A stretch of DNA of 64,000 nt from Bacteroidota bacterium (GTDB lineage Bacteria; Bacteroidota; Bacteroidia; 2-12-FULL-35-15): contig JAOQAG010000007.1 of the NCBI GenBank assembly GCA_025963715.1, forward strand, positions 1 to 64,000. Direction: 5' to 3'. Shown piece after piece: positions 41,486-49,755 of this stretch. The notes below the pieces were generated by a model. It was not told where the DNA came from, made no database searches, and was given only the letters and a program-made list of their open reading frames with translations. Both the position numbers and the translations under genes were made by a program. Position 1 is the stretch's first letter. Every line of letters starts with the position of its first letter.

Positions 41486-42769
41486 AATAATCTTCCGCAG
41501 CTGATAAAAGATCCTGTCAAACACGCTCAGCTCTTCCGTAATAATATCCGCCGTTCCCTGCATTTCTTCCTTGTAATCCAGTTGCTTGTGATACGAAGTC
41601 GTTAAACGGTCCGGCAGCTCCACTTCCACAGCATACACTTCTTTTTGCGGCATTTCCGAAATGTGTTTAATTTTTCCTTTTAAAATTCCGTATTCCTGGT
41701 ACGCATAATTATCCAGCCGGATATTTACCGTTTGTCCCGTTTTTAACTTCCCGGAATTTTGCACCGGCAAAAATAATTTCGCGATGATCTCCAGCTTTTT
41801 TGCCGGAACAATACTCAGCACTTCATCGCCTGTTTTTATATTCTGGTTCACCGACCAGTAATTGAAAAGTGAAACCGTTCCGTCTAACGGCGCTTTCAGT
41901 AAATACGCCTGTTCCCAGATGCTGATCCCGGAAAGTAAATTCTGAATGGATTGCCGGAGCTCGCTTTTTATTTTTTCATTTTCCTGGTAAGAAAGGATCT
42001 GCAACTGCAATTTATTTTTCTCCAGGTTATTAATGTTCAGCTTATTATTAATGCCCGTAATTTTCAGGGTTTCATAATTGCGTTTCGACACAAGATAATC
42101 GCGTTTTTTATCTTCAAATTCCTTGGTGCTGATGGAGCTGCTTTGCAACAGCGTATTGTAGCGGTTAAAATCTTTTTCTACGAGCGCAAATTCATCCTTG
42201 TAAGTAGCTTCCTGTGTTTCGTATTTAAATTGTAGCTGCTCATATTCCAGTAATTCCTTATCAAGAATGCCGATCTCTTTTTGTTGCGGATCTATCTCCG
42301 ACTGGATCTTAAAATCCGAATAACTTTTCAGAAACGCAATGTAAGAATACGTGATATCGCCCAGCTGAAAGGACGTGTAAGGCAAATCACCGGGGGCCTT
42401 TTTCGAACGCAAATTCAGCTGCAGCGAATCCAGCATTTTTTTTAATTGCAATACATCGTGGTAATCAGCAGCACTTTCAATCACCATTAACACATCTTCT
42501 TTTTTCACAGCCTGTCCGTTCTTTACATTCAGCAGCACAATTTTCCCGGTAGATTTTGCCACAAGCGTTGCCGGTGGATTGTTAGTAGTAATAACCATTT
42601 TGGCAGAAAGTGTATCCGGGTAACGGATAAAAACAGAAGCAGCAAGCGCCAGCACCATTACCAAAAAAATGAGGGAAATACCCCGGCGCACGATCCATTT
42701 CGGAACGGCAGTAAGCAGCTCATTTACTTCTTCCGTTTTGATCTCTATTTCTTTTTCAAAATGCAACAT
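41477..42769 (-). CDS. HlyD-family adaptor of a peptidase-containing ABC exporter
   Basis: 430 residues from the ATG at 42769 (MLHFEKEIEIKTEEVNELLT); an upstream GTG is less likely. One N-terminal membrane helix (about 30-52), lipoyl half 'VAKSTGKIVLLNVKNGQAVK', a long coiled coil (about 150-270), second half 'LKAPLDGTVSLFNYWSVNQN' and a barrel ending 'QGTADIITEELSVFDRIFY'. This is the ComB/LcnD/HlyD-like adaptor that pairs with bacteriocin-type ABC exporters. It is the last gene of the RiPP cluster, about 120 repeat-rich bases after the exporter gene. Confidence 0.9.
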   Translation of the reverse strand: MLHFEKEIEIKTEEVNELLTAVPKWIVRRGISLIFLVMVLALAASVFIRYPDTLSAKMVITTNNPPATLVAKSTGKIVLLNVKNGQAVKKEDVLMVIESAADYHDVLQLKKMLDSLQLNLRSKKAPGDLPYTSFQLGDITYSYIAFLKSYSDFKIQSEIDPQQKEIGILDKELLEYEQLQFKYETQEATYKDEFALVEKDFNRYNTLLQSSSISTKEFEDKKRDYLVSKRNYETLKITGINNKLNINNLEKNKLQLQILSYQENEKIKSELRQSIQNLLSGISIWEQAYLLKAPLDGTVSLFNYWSVNQNIKTGDEVLSIVPAKKLEIIAKLFLPVQNSGKLKTGQTVNIRLDNYAYQEYGILKGKIKHISEMPQKEVYAVEVELPDRLTTSYHKQLDYKEEMQGTADIITEELSVFDRIFYQLRKIIYR

Positions 42770-42777
42770 AACACACA

Positions 42778-42892
42778 CAGATTAGTAGTTAGCAGATAAC
42801 AATTCCTTAGTGTTCTCAGTGCCTTAGTGGTAAAAAAATACACAGCAACCACACAGATTGGTATATTAGTAAAAATTAGTATTTAGTAGCGC
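42778..42892. repeat. C-word repeat copies between exporter and adaptor genes
   Basis: 'acacacagattagtagttagcaga' (42774-42797) and 'cacagattggtatattagtaaaaattagtatttagta' (42853-42889), degenerate copies of the C word. They interrupt the otherwise tight RiPP operon. Confidence 0.6.
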
Positions 42893-45096
42893 TAATTCCC
42901 CAGCTCCAGCTGATTCTTTACCAGCTCATAATAATTTCCTTTTAATGCAGTTAGTTCCGGGTGATTTCCCAGCTCCACAATTTTCCCTTTATCAAGCACA
43001 ATGATCTGGTCTGCATTTTTTACCGTACTTAATCGGTGCGCGATCACCACCACCGTTTTTCCCTTAAAAAATTCATTCAGATTATTCATGATCACTTTTT
43101 CATTATTCGCATCCAGCGCACTTGTTGCTTCATCAAAAAATAAATACTCCGGATTTTTATACACCGCCCTGGCGATCAGGATCCGCTGCTTTTGCCCGGA
43201 ACTTAGCCCAACGCCTTCCATTCCTATTTTTGTATTATAGCGTAACGGCAGCGATTCAATATGTTCTTTTATATTGGCAATTCTTACCGCATTGCGCAAG
43301 CGTTCCGCATCAATGTGATCATCGCCCACAGCAATGTTATTCGCGATCGTGTCCGAAAAAATATACCCTTCCTGCATCACCACACCGCACACACTTCGCC
43401 ATGCTTTTGCCGAAATGCCGTTTAAATTTTGCTGGCCTATTTTGATGTCGCCCGAGGCAGGCTCATAAAATTTCAACAATAATTTCATCAGCGTGGTTTT
43501 TCCGCTTCCGCTGGAACCCACAATGGCAGTGATCTTATTGGCAGGAATGTCCATCTCCAGATCTTTTAAAACCATTTCGCCATACGTGCCCGTATATTTA
43601 AAAGAAATATTTTTTAATTCAATGGAATTAGTGTCAGCATCCACATCGTTAAACCGATGCAGCAATTCAGCACCATTTTTTTCTTCGTCCTCCTTGTTGT
43701 GGATCTCCGACAACCGTTCCAGGCTCAGCCGTGCATCCTGCAGGTTTTGTGTAAAGCCTACCAACTGCATGATCGGGCTGTTCAGTTGCCCGATGATGTA
43801 ACTGATGGAAAGCATCATCCCCAGTGTAATTTGTCCATCGATCACCAGCTTGGCCGAAAGGAATGTGATCAGAATATTTTTTAATTCGTTGATCAGTCCC
43901 GAACCCGCATTCTGCGTTTGTTCCAGTGCCAGTCCTTTTATATTTATTTTGAAAAGCCGCACCTGTATATTTTCCCATTGCCAGCGTTTTTGCCGTTCCG
44001 CATTGTTCAGTTTTATTTCCTGCATGCCTGTGATCAGCTCCATTACTTTACTCTGATTTTGTGCATGCTGGTTAAAGCGTTTGAAATCAAGATCTGCCCT
44101 GCGTTTCAGAAAAAATAAGATCCATAAAAAGTAGAACAGGCTTCCGGTAAAAAAAACAGAAAAAATAGTGAGGCTGTAAAATGCAAGTACAAAACTAAAC
44201 ACCAGCAGGTTCATGAACGAAAACAATACATTGAGCGATGTGGAGGTGAGAAAATTTTCGATCCGCTGATGATCGTTGATGCGCTGCATGATATCGCCCG
44301 TCATTTTTACATCAAAAAATGAAATGGGAAGTTTCATCAGCTTCACAAAAAAATCCGAGACCAGCGAAATGTTGATCCGGCTGCTGATGTGCATTAAAAT
44401 CCAGCTACGGATAATCTCAATACTGGTGCGTCCAAGAAACAGCATCAGCTGCGCAAACAGGATCAGGTAAATAAAATGCAGGTCGCTGTTTTGTACGCCC
44501 ACATCCACAATGCTTTGTGTTAAAAACGGAAAGATCAGCTGCAACACGCTTCCGGCCAGCAAACCAAAAATTAATTGCAGCAGTAATTTTTTGTAGCGGA
44601 ACAAATACCGGAATAAGAACGAAAATCCTTTTTTGGTTGTTTTATCGCCATCGTCAGCGGAAGCGGCACCGGTATAAAAATCCGGCGAAGGTTCCAGCAA
44701 AAGTAAAATCCCTTCCTTCGCATCGCTTTGCCAGGATTTTAAAAAATCATTTTTTGCATACGTCAATAATCCGTGACCCGGATCGGCAATGTAAATTTTA
44801 TCCTTTTTTATTTTGTAAATAACCACAAAATGACTTTGGTTCCAGTGCGCAATGCAGGGCAGGCTGGCATCTTCCACCAGTTTGTCATACGTGATCTTCA
44901 CACCCAGTGTGCGAAATCCCATTTTTTCGGCAGCATCGCTGATTCCCAGCAAACTGCTGCCTTCACGTGTGGTGCCGGAAAGCGAGCGCAATTCCTGCAA
45001 CGTAACATTTTTCCCATAATATTTTGCCACCATGCGCAGGCAGGTCGGGCCGCAATCCATAGCATCGGGTTGTTTGTAAAATGGGAATGCGCTCAC
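42892..45096 (-). CDS. Peptidase C39-containing ABC exporter (PCAT)
   Basis: 734 residues: an N-terminal C39 cysteine protease (catalytic Q9, C15 in 'AMDCGPTC', H89 in 'SHFVVIY', D105 in 'IADPGHGL'), six membrane helices (about 165-440) and a C-terminal ATPase with Walker A 'GSSGSGKTTLMKLL', signature 'LSSGQKQRILIARA' and Walker B 'YLFFDEATSALDA'. PCATs cut a leader after a double glycine and export the core peptide. The precursor in this cluster has such a GG site, so this is its likely maturation and export machine. Confidence 0.95.
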   Translation of the reverse strand: MSAFPFYKQPDAMDCGPTCLRMVAKYYGKNVTLQELRSLSGTTREGSSLLGISDAAEKMGFRTLGVKITYDKLVEDASLPCIAHWNQSHFVVIYKIKKDKIYIADPGHGLLTYAKNDFLKSWQSDAKEGILLLLEPSPDFYTGAASADDGDKTTKKGFSFLFRYLFRYKKLLLQLIFGLLAGSVLQLIFPFLTQSIVDVGVQNSDLHFIYLILFAQLMLFLGRTSIEIIRSWILMHISSRINISLVSDFFVKLMKLPISFFDVKMTGDIMQRINDHQRIENFLTSTSLNVLFSFMNLLVFSFVLAFYSLTIFSVFFTGSLFYFLWILFFLKRRADLDFKRFNQHAQNQSKVMELITGMQEIKLNNAERQKRWQWENIQVRLFKINIKGLALEQTQNAGSGLINELKNILITFLSAKLVIDGQITLGMMLSISYIIGQLNSPIMQLVGFTQNLQDARLSLERLSEIHNKEDEEKNGAELLHRFNDVDADTNSIELKNISFKYTGTYGEMVLKDLEMDIPANKITAIVGSSGSGKTTLMKLLLKFYEPASGDIKIGQQNLNGISAKAWRSVCGVVMQEGYIFSDTIANNIAVGDDHIDAERLRNAVRIANIKEHIESLPLRYNTKIGMEGVGLSSGQKQRILIARAVYKNPEYLFFDEATSALDANNEKVIMNNLNEFFKGKTVVVIAHRLSTVKNADQIIVLDKGKIVELGNHPELTALKGNYYELVKNQLELGN

Positions 45097-45127
45097 GTAT
45101 TTTATATATATAATTCTAAACCGGCGC

Positions 45128-46882
45128 TCAGTACCCGTTTGTAAAAACTAATTTTACCCGGTTATTCTTTTCGTGTTCCTGTTTATTTTTTGGAGTAGGA
45201 TATAACAGCTCCAACTTTCCCATACCTTTCGTTTTCAGCTGTGTTTTTGATACTTTTTTTTCTAGCAAATATTTTTCTACTACCAGGGCAATTGCATCAG
45301 AAGAGCGCAATTCATTTTTTTTCTCTAAGCCCGTAATTCCTGCATCGGCATATCCATAAATGCAAAGTGTAAAAGCTTTATTTTTAATTAAAAAATCAGC
45401 AATTGAATCCAGGAAATAATACGAAGCCGCCATAACAGAGTAACTGCAATAACGGATTGTATTATTTGTACTATCTATCATATAGGCAAGAATATTTGCT
45501 CCACTATAATCATATTTACCATTAACTTTAAAAAATTGTGTCTCACTTTTTGATAGTATAATACTGGTAGAAATTTTTTTAATGTCAGTGCTTACGGCAT
45601 TTTTCTCAGCGATTAGCAGGTTGGTGTTTTTCTGCGATTCGACTTTGTCAGCACCTTCACAACCCGCATGGATCATAATAACCTGTTCCTGTTTCAGATC
45701 ATTTCGCAACACTAATTTGTAATCTCCTTCTTTTAAATACAAAGGAATAACAGCACTTGCATTTTTTAATTCGATCGCATCCGTTGGAATATTCAGATTT
45801 ACATTTTCATTCCTTTCATATGCCATTACCAGCAAAGGATAAGCAATGTGAATGTTTTTTTTATTTAAAAAAAATTCCTGTCTTCCATTTGTAGCAAGCC
45901 ACGCAGGCCTGTTGTTTTTAAAAACACTTCGCGGGTGATATACATACACATCACACGCTGTGGTTTTATCAAATGGAACAAATGACGTTGTACTGTCTTT
46001 TTTATTTACAAACACAGCATCTTTATCCGCATGTAAAAACGAATAAGATGTATGTTCACAATCGCGGTTGGAGCCTTCCGTTAAAAATACCTGGTCAACC
46101 GTGAGCGGATCAATACGGGTAATAAGCTTTAACCACGCTGCCATCATGGATAACGAATCAGCAGCAACCGTTTCATCATTGTGTTCAAAGCCGCAATAAA
46201 TAAAAACTTTTGCAGTGGGATCCTTGTCAACTGTTTTTTCTTTGATGTGCAACGCCTGGTAATAATCACGCTTTTTTAATTCCTGTTCATTCGTAGCTTC
46301 ATACGCAACAAACGTATACCCAATTTCCGATGCCAGCTTTAACATATTGGCAAATTGCGGCTCTGTAGTATAATATCCGTCGTCGAATGTTGGCTTTTGT
46401 TTTTGATTGAGGCTGCTGTCGCTTGTGAGCGCTTCCACAGCAAAATAATGGTAACCTTCGTCATACAATTCTTTTAACAAGCTTGCCGCAAAAATGCGGT
46501 GCATGGGCTGGTCATGGTTTTCATTGATGATAACGAATTGATTGTTTTTTGCTTTTTCAAGGATGTATTTCTTCGCGTCAAGCGGATCATAATCCATTGC
46601 CGTTTTGTAATTATTTACCGAATCAAAAAATGAAAAATGCGGGGAACCCGCCTGATCAAATTTTGAAAGTGAATTTTTATAAGCGCCAATGCATTGCAAT
46701 TCGTAAACAGAAAATAATAATTTAGTACGCAGCAATTGGCCCTCGTTAAAAGGATTGGGTTTTGGAAAATCTTTTTCAATCACTTTCGATGTTCTCCTGT
46801 ACACTTTGTTTTTAAAATCCGTTTGTGAAAAAACTCCACCCGTTAAAAACAAAAGCACCACCATTAGTTTAATTTTATGCAT
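45128..46882 (-). CDS. Secreted esterase-like (ChaN/EreA-type) protein with OmpA-like C-terminus
   Basis: 584 residues with a signal peptide (to 'GGVFSQ', residue 20). Residues ~105-280 have 'FVIINENHDQPMHRIFAASL' (E121, H123, H128) and 'GYHYFAVEAL' (E150), reminiscent of the conserved E/H residues of the ChaN, TraB and erythromycin-esterase-like families; the fold call is tentative. The last ~120 residues have OmpA-like peptidoglycan-binding traits ('LCIYGYADAGITGLEKKNEL...', 'LKTKGMGKLELLYPTP...NNRVKLVF'). Its start overlaps the SPASM gene by 8 bases, so it is part of the RiPP operon. Hydrolase, immunity or peptide-anchoring roles are possible but not shown. Confidence 0.6.
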   Translation of the reverse strand: MHKIKLMVVLLFLTGGVFSQTDFKNKVYRRTSKVIEKDFPKPNPFNEGQLLRTKLLFSVYELQCIGAYKNSLSKFDQAGSPHFSFFDSVNNYKTAMDYDPLDAKKYILEKAKNNQFVIINENHDQPMHRIFAASLLKELYDEGYHYFAVEALTSDSSLNQKQKPTFDDGYYTTEPQFANMLKLASEIGYTFVAYEATNEQELKKRDYYQALHIKEKTVDKDPTAKVFIYCGFEHNDETVAADSLSMMAAWLKLITRIDPLTVDQVFLTEGSNRDCEHTSYSFLHADKDAVFVNKKDSTTSFVPFDKTTACDVYVYHPRSVFKNNRPAWLATNGRQEFFLNKKNIHIAYPLLVMAYERNENVNLNIPTDAIELKNASAVIPLYLKEGDYKLVLRNDLKQEQVIMIHAGCEGADKVESQKNTNLLIAEKNAVSTDIKKISTSIILSKSETQFFKVNGKYDYSGANILAYMIDSTNNTIRYCSYSVMAASYYFLDSIADFLIKNKAFTLCIYGYADAGITGLEKKNELRSSDAIALVVEKYLLEKKVSKTQLKTKGMGKLELLYPTPKNKQEHEKNNRVKLVFTNGY

Positions 46883-47972
46883 TCGTTTCTAAATTACGGT
46901 TCAGCTGGTAATGCTCAATAGCAGCTTTTTTTAAAGGGTTTTTGCTCCAGCTTTCCCATTTATTTGTGTAAGGATCATACCCGCATTTTAAAGGTTTGCT
47001 GTACATGTTTTCCGGATCTTCGCGGTAAGCGCGGCAATCCGTGCAGATGTAACGGAACTCACAGCCTTTGCACACATCGATCTGATCTTTTGTAACCGTC
47101 CAGATGTATTTAAAAGCATTATTCTCCAGCACTTTTTCCAACGTTGTATCCTTCACATTCCCATAATGCTGCTGCATGCTCGGACAGTTTTTTATATTGC
47201 CATTCACATCCACGCCGATCTTACGGTTCAAACAATTATTAAATGAATATGATTCGCCGAACGTATTTATATTCAGCGCAAAATAATCCGGGCTGATCTT
47301 TCCGCAATGTGTCTGATCGGTGATCATCCCGGAATAAAAATGAAAAGGCAAACGCTCTGCTGTTCTTTTCCAGTACGCGATCTTTTTTTCCGGCACACCG
47401 TAAAAATCAATTTGCGCAACCGGCGCAGACTGGTAAATTTTATCGATCGTTGTTTTAGTTACCGACGGATTATAAGGCAACACCAAATGAATGGAGGAAA
47501 CCGACAAGCCATCAGCAGTGCATAAAATAGCATGAACGGCATCCATTGTAAATGTTCCGAAAAATCGCAATTGCCAGTAATTACAATTCAAATCAGCCAG
47601 TTGCCGGAACAGGCCAGCATAATCATAATCGCTGTTAGCATCAAAATCAATAATGCAATTGGTGATCGTGGAAGGAAAGTCAAAATCAAGCTTCAGCTTC
47701 GGAAATAATTTTTGTTCCTCTTTCGAACAATAAAAAATAAATTCATTTTTCTCCAAAAAATCAAAATACTCATCGATCATCGCATCATGCCGGTTTCCGA
47801 ATTTTTCTTTCACTTCTGCAACCGTATGTTTTTTAAAATGGGTCAGGATATAATACAGCGCATCCGGAATGTACCGGAAACGCCCGCGGTGAACGTCGCA
47901 GATAATGCTTTTTTTCACACCCTTTACGGGGATGCAGCTTGCAAATAAATTAAACACAGTTGAATCCGGCAT
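46875..47972 (-). CDS. SPASM-domain peptide maturase (grasp-with-spasm)
   Basis: 365 residues. The C-terminal SPASM domain is clear: 'CLNRKIGVDVNGNIKNCPSM', 'CKGCEFRYICTDCRAY' and 'KPLKCGYDPYT' give the auxiliary iron-sulfur cysteines. The N-terminal half has a PqqD-like/helical start ('KEKFGNRHDAMIDEYFDFLE') and a radical-SAM-like barrel, but I see no CxxxCxxC triad. It sits after the ATP-grasp gene and a small gene, as in the grasp-with-spasm systems of Bacteroidota. It may help to bind the precursor or do chemistry without SAM. Confidence 0.85.
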   Translation of the reverse strand: MPDSTVFNLFASCIPVKGVKKSIICDVHRGRFRYIPDALYYILTHFKKHTVAEVKEKFGNRHDAMIDEYFDFLEKNEFIFYCSKEEQKLFPKLKLDFDFPSTITNCIIDFDANSDYDYAGLFRQLADLNCNYWQLRFFGTFTMDAVHAILCTADGLSVSSIHLVLPYNPSVTKTTIDKIYQSAPVAQIDFYGVPEKKIAYWKRTAERLPFHFYSGMITDQTHCGKISPDYFALNINTFGESYSFNNCLNRKIGVDVNGNIKNCPSMQQHYGNVKDTTLEKVLENNAFKYIWTVTKDQIDVCKGCEFRYICTDCRAYREDPENMYSKPLKCGYDPYTNKWESWSKNPLKKAAIEHYQLNRNLETNA

Positions 47973-48161
47973 TTAAAATAATTTAGAGATCGGTTTATAA
48001 AAAGCAGCAACCAGCTGTTGATCGCTCACAATTCCTTTTTTTGAATGCAGCTTTAATGTTTTTGTTTTCTGATCGAACAACGGCAGTTTCTCAACAAATA
48101 AAAATTGCAACGGAAACCCGGTTGCTTTTCGTTTTGAGAACAATCTTTTTTTATTTTTCAT
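47973..48161 (-). CDS. Small basic protein of the RiPP cluster
   Basis: 62 residues, lysine-rich, no signal peptide or double glycine: MKNKKRLFSKRKATGFPLQF... It overlaps the ATP-grasp stop by 4 bases (ATGA) and abuts the SPASM gene with no gap, so it is surely co-translated. I do not recognise it; a leader-binding helper or an incomplete second precursor are both possible, and the lack of a GG site speaks against a precursor. Confidence 0.55.
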   Translation of the reverse strand: MKNKKRLFSKRKATGFPLQFLFVEKLPLFDQKTKTLKLHSKKGIVSDQQLVAAFYKPISKLF

Positions 48162-49162
48162 ACAGCGTTGCTTAAAACAATGGCAATTTCTTTTTCCAAA
48201 TTATAATTGCAGGGATACGATACCATCCCGAATTGCCCTACCGGATTTACTTCCAGGAAAACAAACTCACCGGCTGTATTGTAGATCAGGTCGATCGATC
48301 CGGTGTCCAGCTGTGCTTTTTCCATAAAGCGTTTTAATTTTCTTTTCAGGGCAGCAGGCAATGCAAATGGTACCCTGTAATTTTGTTTTTCTTTATTATA
48401 TCTTCTAAAATCCACTTTTGTTTTTTCATCATTTTGCGAAAAGATCGCCATCGAAAAAAATTTCCCTTTCAGATAAAAAACACGCAATTCAAATTTTTTA
48501 TCAATCTTATTTTGTAATAAAGTAGGAGGGAAGTTTTCCGGAAAGTCCTTCACATCGGCTGCCGTTACTACATTTGTATAGCTTACAAATACCGTATCCA
48601 GTTCATTCGGTTTTCTGCTGATGTGCGTAAACGAATTGCCGATCGCTTTGATAATGATCCCGCCCGGATTTTTTTTATAAAAATCGATCAATGTTTTTTT
48701 TGCCGTACAAACCAGCGTTTCAGGTATCACAATTCCCGATTCCTTCGCCATCGAAAGATGCATCAGTTTGTTATTTTCCTTCGTGTAAAACCCGCCCAGC
48801 TTGTTTTCCCTGTTCTCAAAAATAAAATACAGCAGTTCTTTCAGTGTTTTAATTTCGTTCCCGATATTTTCAATCACCGTGTTTTGCAGCGGTCGCTCTT
48901 TTATATATTTCCTGTAATCGTATGCAAGCGGCACCGTAAGCGCGCCGCGCCTGTACCAGTAACCCGTCAGGTCATCCGTGTTCATCACATCACCGCCATT
49001 CACAGTAAATTCAACACCCGGAATGATCCCGTTAAAACGGATCTCCTTTATCTGCACGAGGTCGCCCGCATTGATCCGCAGATATTTTTGCTTCAAAAAA
49101 CGCAGCCAGTTAATTACTTCCGTAGTACTATGTTCCAGCGCTTCGCTGATGATAAGGATCAT
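48158..49162 (-). CDS. ATP-grasp peptide maturase (grasp-with-spasm)
   Basis: 334 residues. ATP-grasp ligase of the MvdD/PsnB-like class that forms ester or amide side-chain crosslinks in graspetides. The N-terminal domain starts MILIISEALEHSTTEVINWL; the ATP-grasp part includes 'GIIIKAIGNSFTHISRKPNE', 'LLQNKIDKKFELRVFYLKGK' and the metal-binding end 'GSIDLIYNTAGEFVFLEVNP' with 'VGQFGMVSYPC'. It follows the precursor gene by 46 bases, with a hairpin between them. The family is clear; which core residues it links is not. Confidence 0.9.
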   Translation of the reverse strand: MILIISEALEHSTTEVINWLRFLKQKYLRINAGDLVQIKEIRFNGIIPGVEFTVNGGDVMNTDDLTGYWYRRGALTVPLAYDYRKYIKERPLQNTVIENIGNEIKTLKELLYFIFENRENKLGGFYTKENNKLMHLSMAKESGIVIPETLVCTAKKTLIDFYKKNPGGIIIKAIGNSFTHISRKPNELDTVFVSYTNVVTAADVKDFPENFPPTLLQNKIDKKFELRVFYLKGKFFSMAIFSQNDEKTKVDFRRYNKEKQNYRVPFALPAALKRKLKRFMEKAQLDTGSIDLIYNTAGEFVFLEVNPVGQFGMVSYPCNYNLEKEIAIVLSNAV

Positions 49163-49175
49163 AAGGTCAGAATAT

Positions 49176-49203
49176 AAAGGGGCTTATTACAAGCCCCTCT
49201 TTT
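49176..49203 (-). terminator. Attenuating terminator between precursor and ATP-grasp genes
   Basis: On the minus strand GGGGCTT-gtaat-AAGCCCC followed by TTTATATT. Placed just after the precursor gene, it probably ends most transcripts and so raises precursor over enzyme levels. Confidence 0.75.
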
Positions 49204-49208
49204 AACAA

Positions 49209-49382
49209 TTATTTAACGCCGTATTGGTCAGTACCGTTTACAACATGGTCTGTTGTCCAGAGATTGTGGCCCGTGTAGGTATCCTGGCCTTCTGTTTGGC
49301 CAACGATCCATCCGCCGGTTACCACATTCATTTCTTCTTTTGTTAAGCTTGAGCTGATTTTCTCAAATGTCAAATTTTTCAT
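49209..49382 (-). CDS. RiPP precursor peptide with double-glycine leader
   Basis: 57 residues from the ATG at 49382 (MKNLTFEKISSSLTKEEMNV); a start at 49427 would add 15 unlike residues. Leader 1-24 ends 'NVVTGG', the cut site for C39 exporters. The 33-residue core begins WIVGQTEGQDTYTG and is rich in Thr and Asp/Glu, the donor and acceptor residues for ester crosslinks made by ATP-grasp enzymes. It heads the gwsA-type cluster, followed by an attenuator. The core composition fits a graspetide; ring pattern unknown. Confidence 0.88.
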   Translation of the reverse strand: MKNLTFEKISSSLTKEEMNVVTGGWIVGQTEGQDTYTGHNLWTTDHVVNGTDQYGVK

Positions 49383-49504
49383 GTTTATTTTTTTTGATAT
49401 GAATACAACACACTGCACACGCGGCAATGCGGTTTAGGGTGTTCTCCCTGCAAACACAAATTAGCTAGCATGCAATGTGTTCGCGCTGCAATATTAAATG
49501 CGCT

Positions 49505-49525
49505 CGCGGACAAATTTTGTCCGCG
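49505..49525. promoter_or_regulatory. Strong dyad upstream of the RiPP precursor
   Basis: CGCGGACAAA-t-TTTGTCCGCG, 10-bp perfect arms around one base, about 125 bases before the precursor start codon. The symmetry and AT centre suggest a regulator site, but it may be another GC-capped palindrome of the repeat set. Confidence 0.5.
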
Positions 49526-49589
49526 GCCAAAATAAATTGAAAATATTTTTTAAAAACGATAAAAAACAACATGCTGGAAAAAATATACA

Positions 49590-49755
49590 CAGCACCCATG
49601 CAGCTATCTTTCTGACCTAAACCAACACAGGAAACCACACAGCTATCTTTTTAATCCTAACAGATTTTAAAAATCTACGTTCCCATCCATAACGTACACA
49701 TGAATAAACACAGCACACCAATGAACCAATGAACGAATAAACCAATGAACTAACG
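49590..49755. repeat. Word repeats upstream of the RiPP locus
   Basis: Two copies of 'cagctatcttt' (49608-49618, 49640-49650), with 'ttttaaaaatctacgttcc' (49664-49683), and 'caccaatgaaccaatgaacg...accaatgaact' (49719-49755). The last word runs up to the OmpA gene's stop codon at 49750. No gene seen between 49428 and 49749. Confidence 0.6.

Noticed and set aside
47973-48161. The 62-residue RiPP-cluster protein as a second precursor
   Set aside because: It has no double-glycine site and no leader likeness to the true precursor at 49382; kept as an unknown helper gene.
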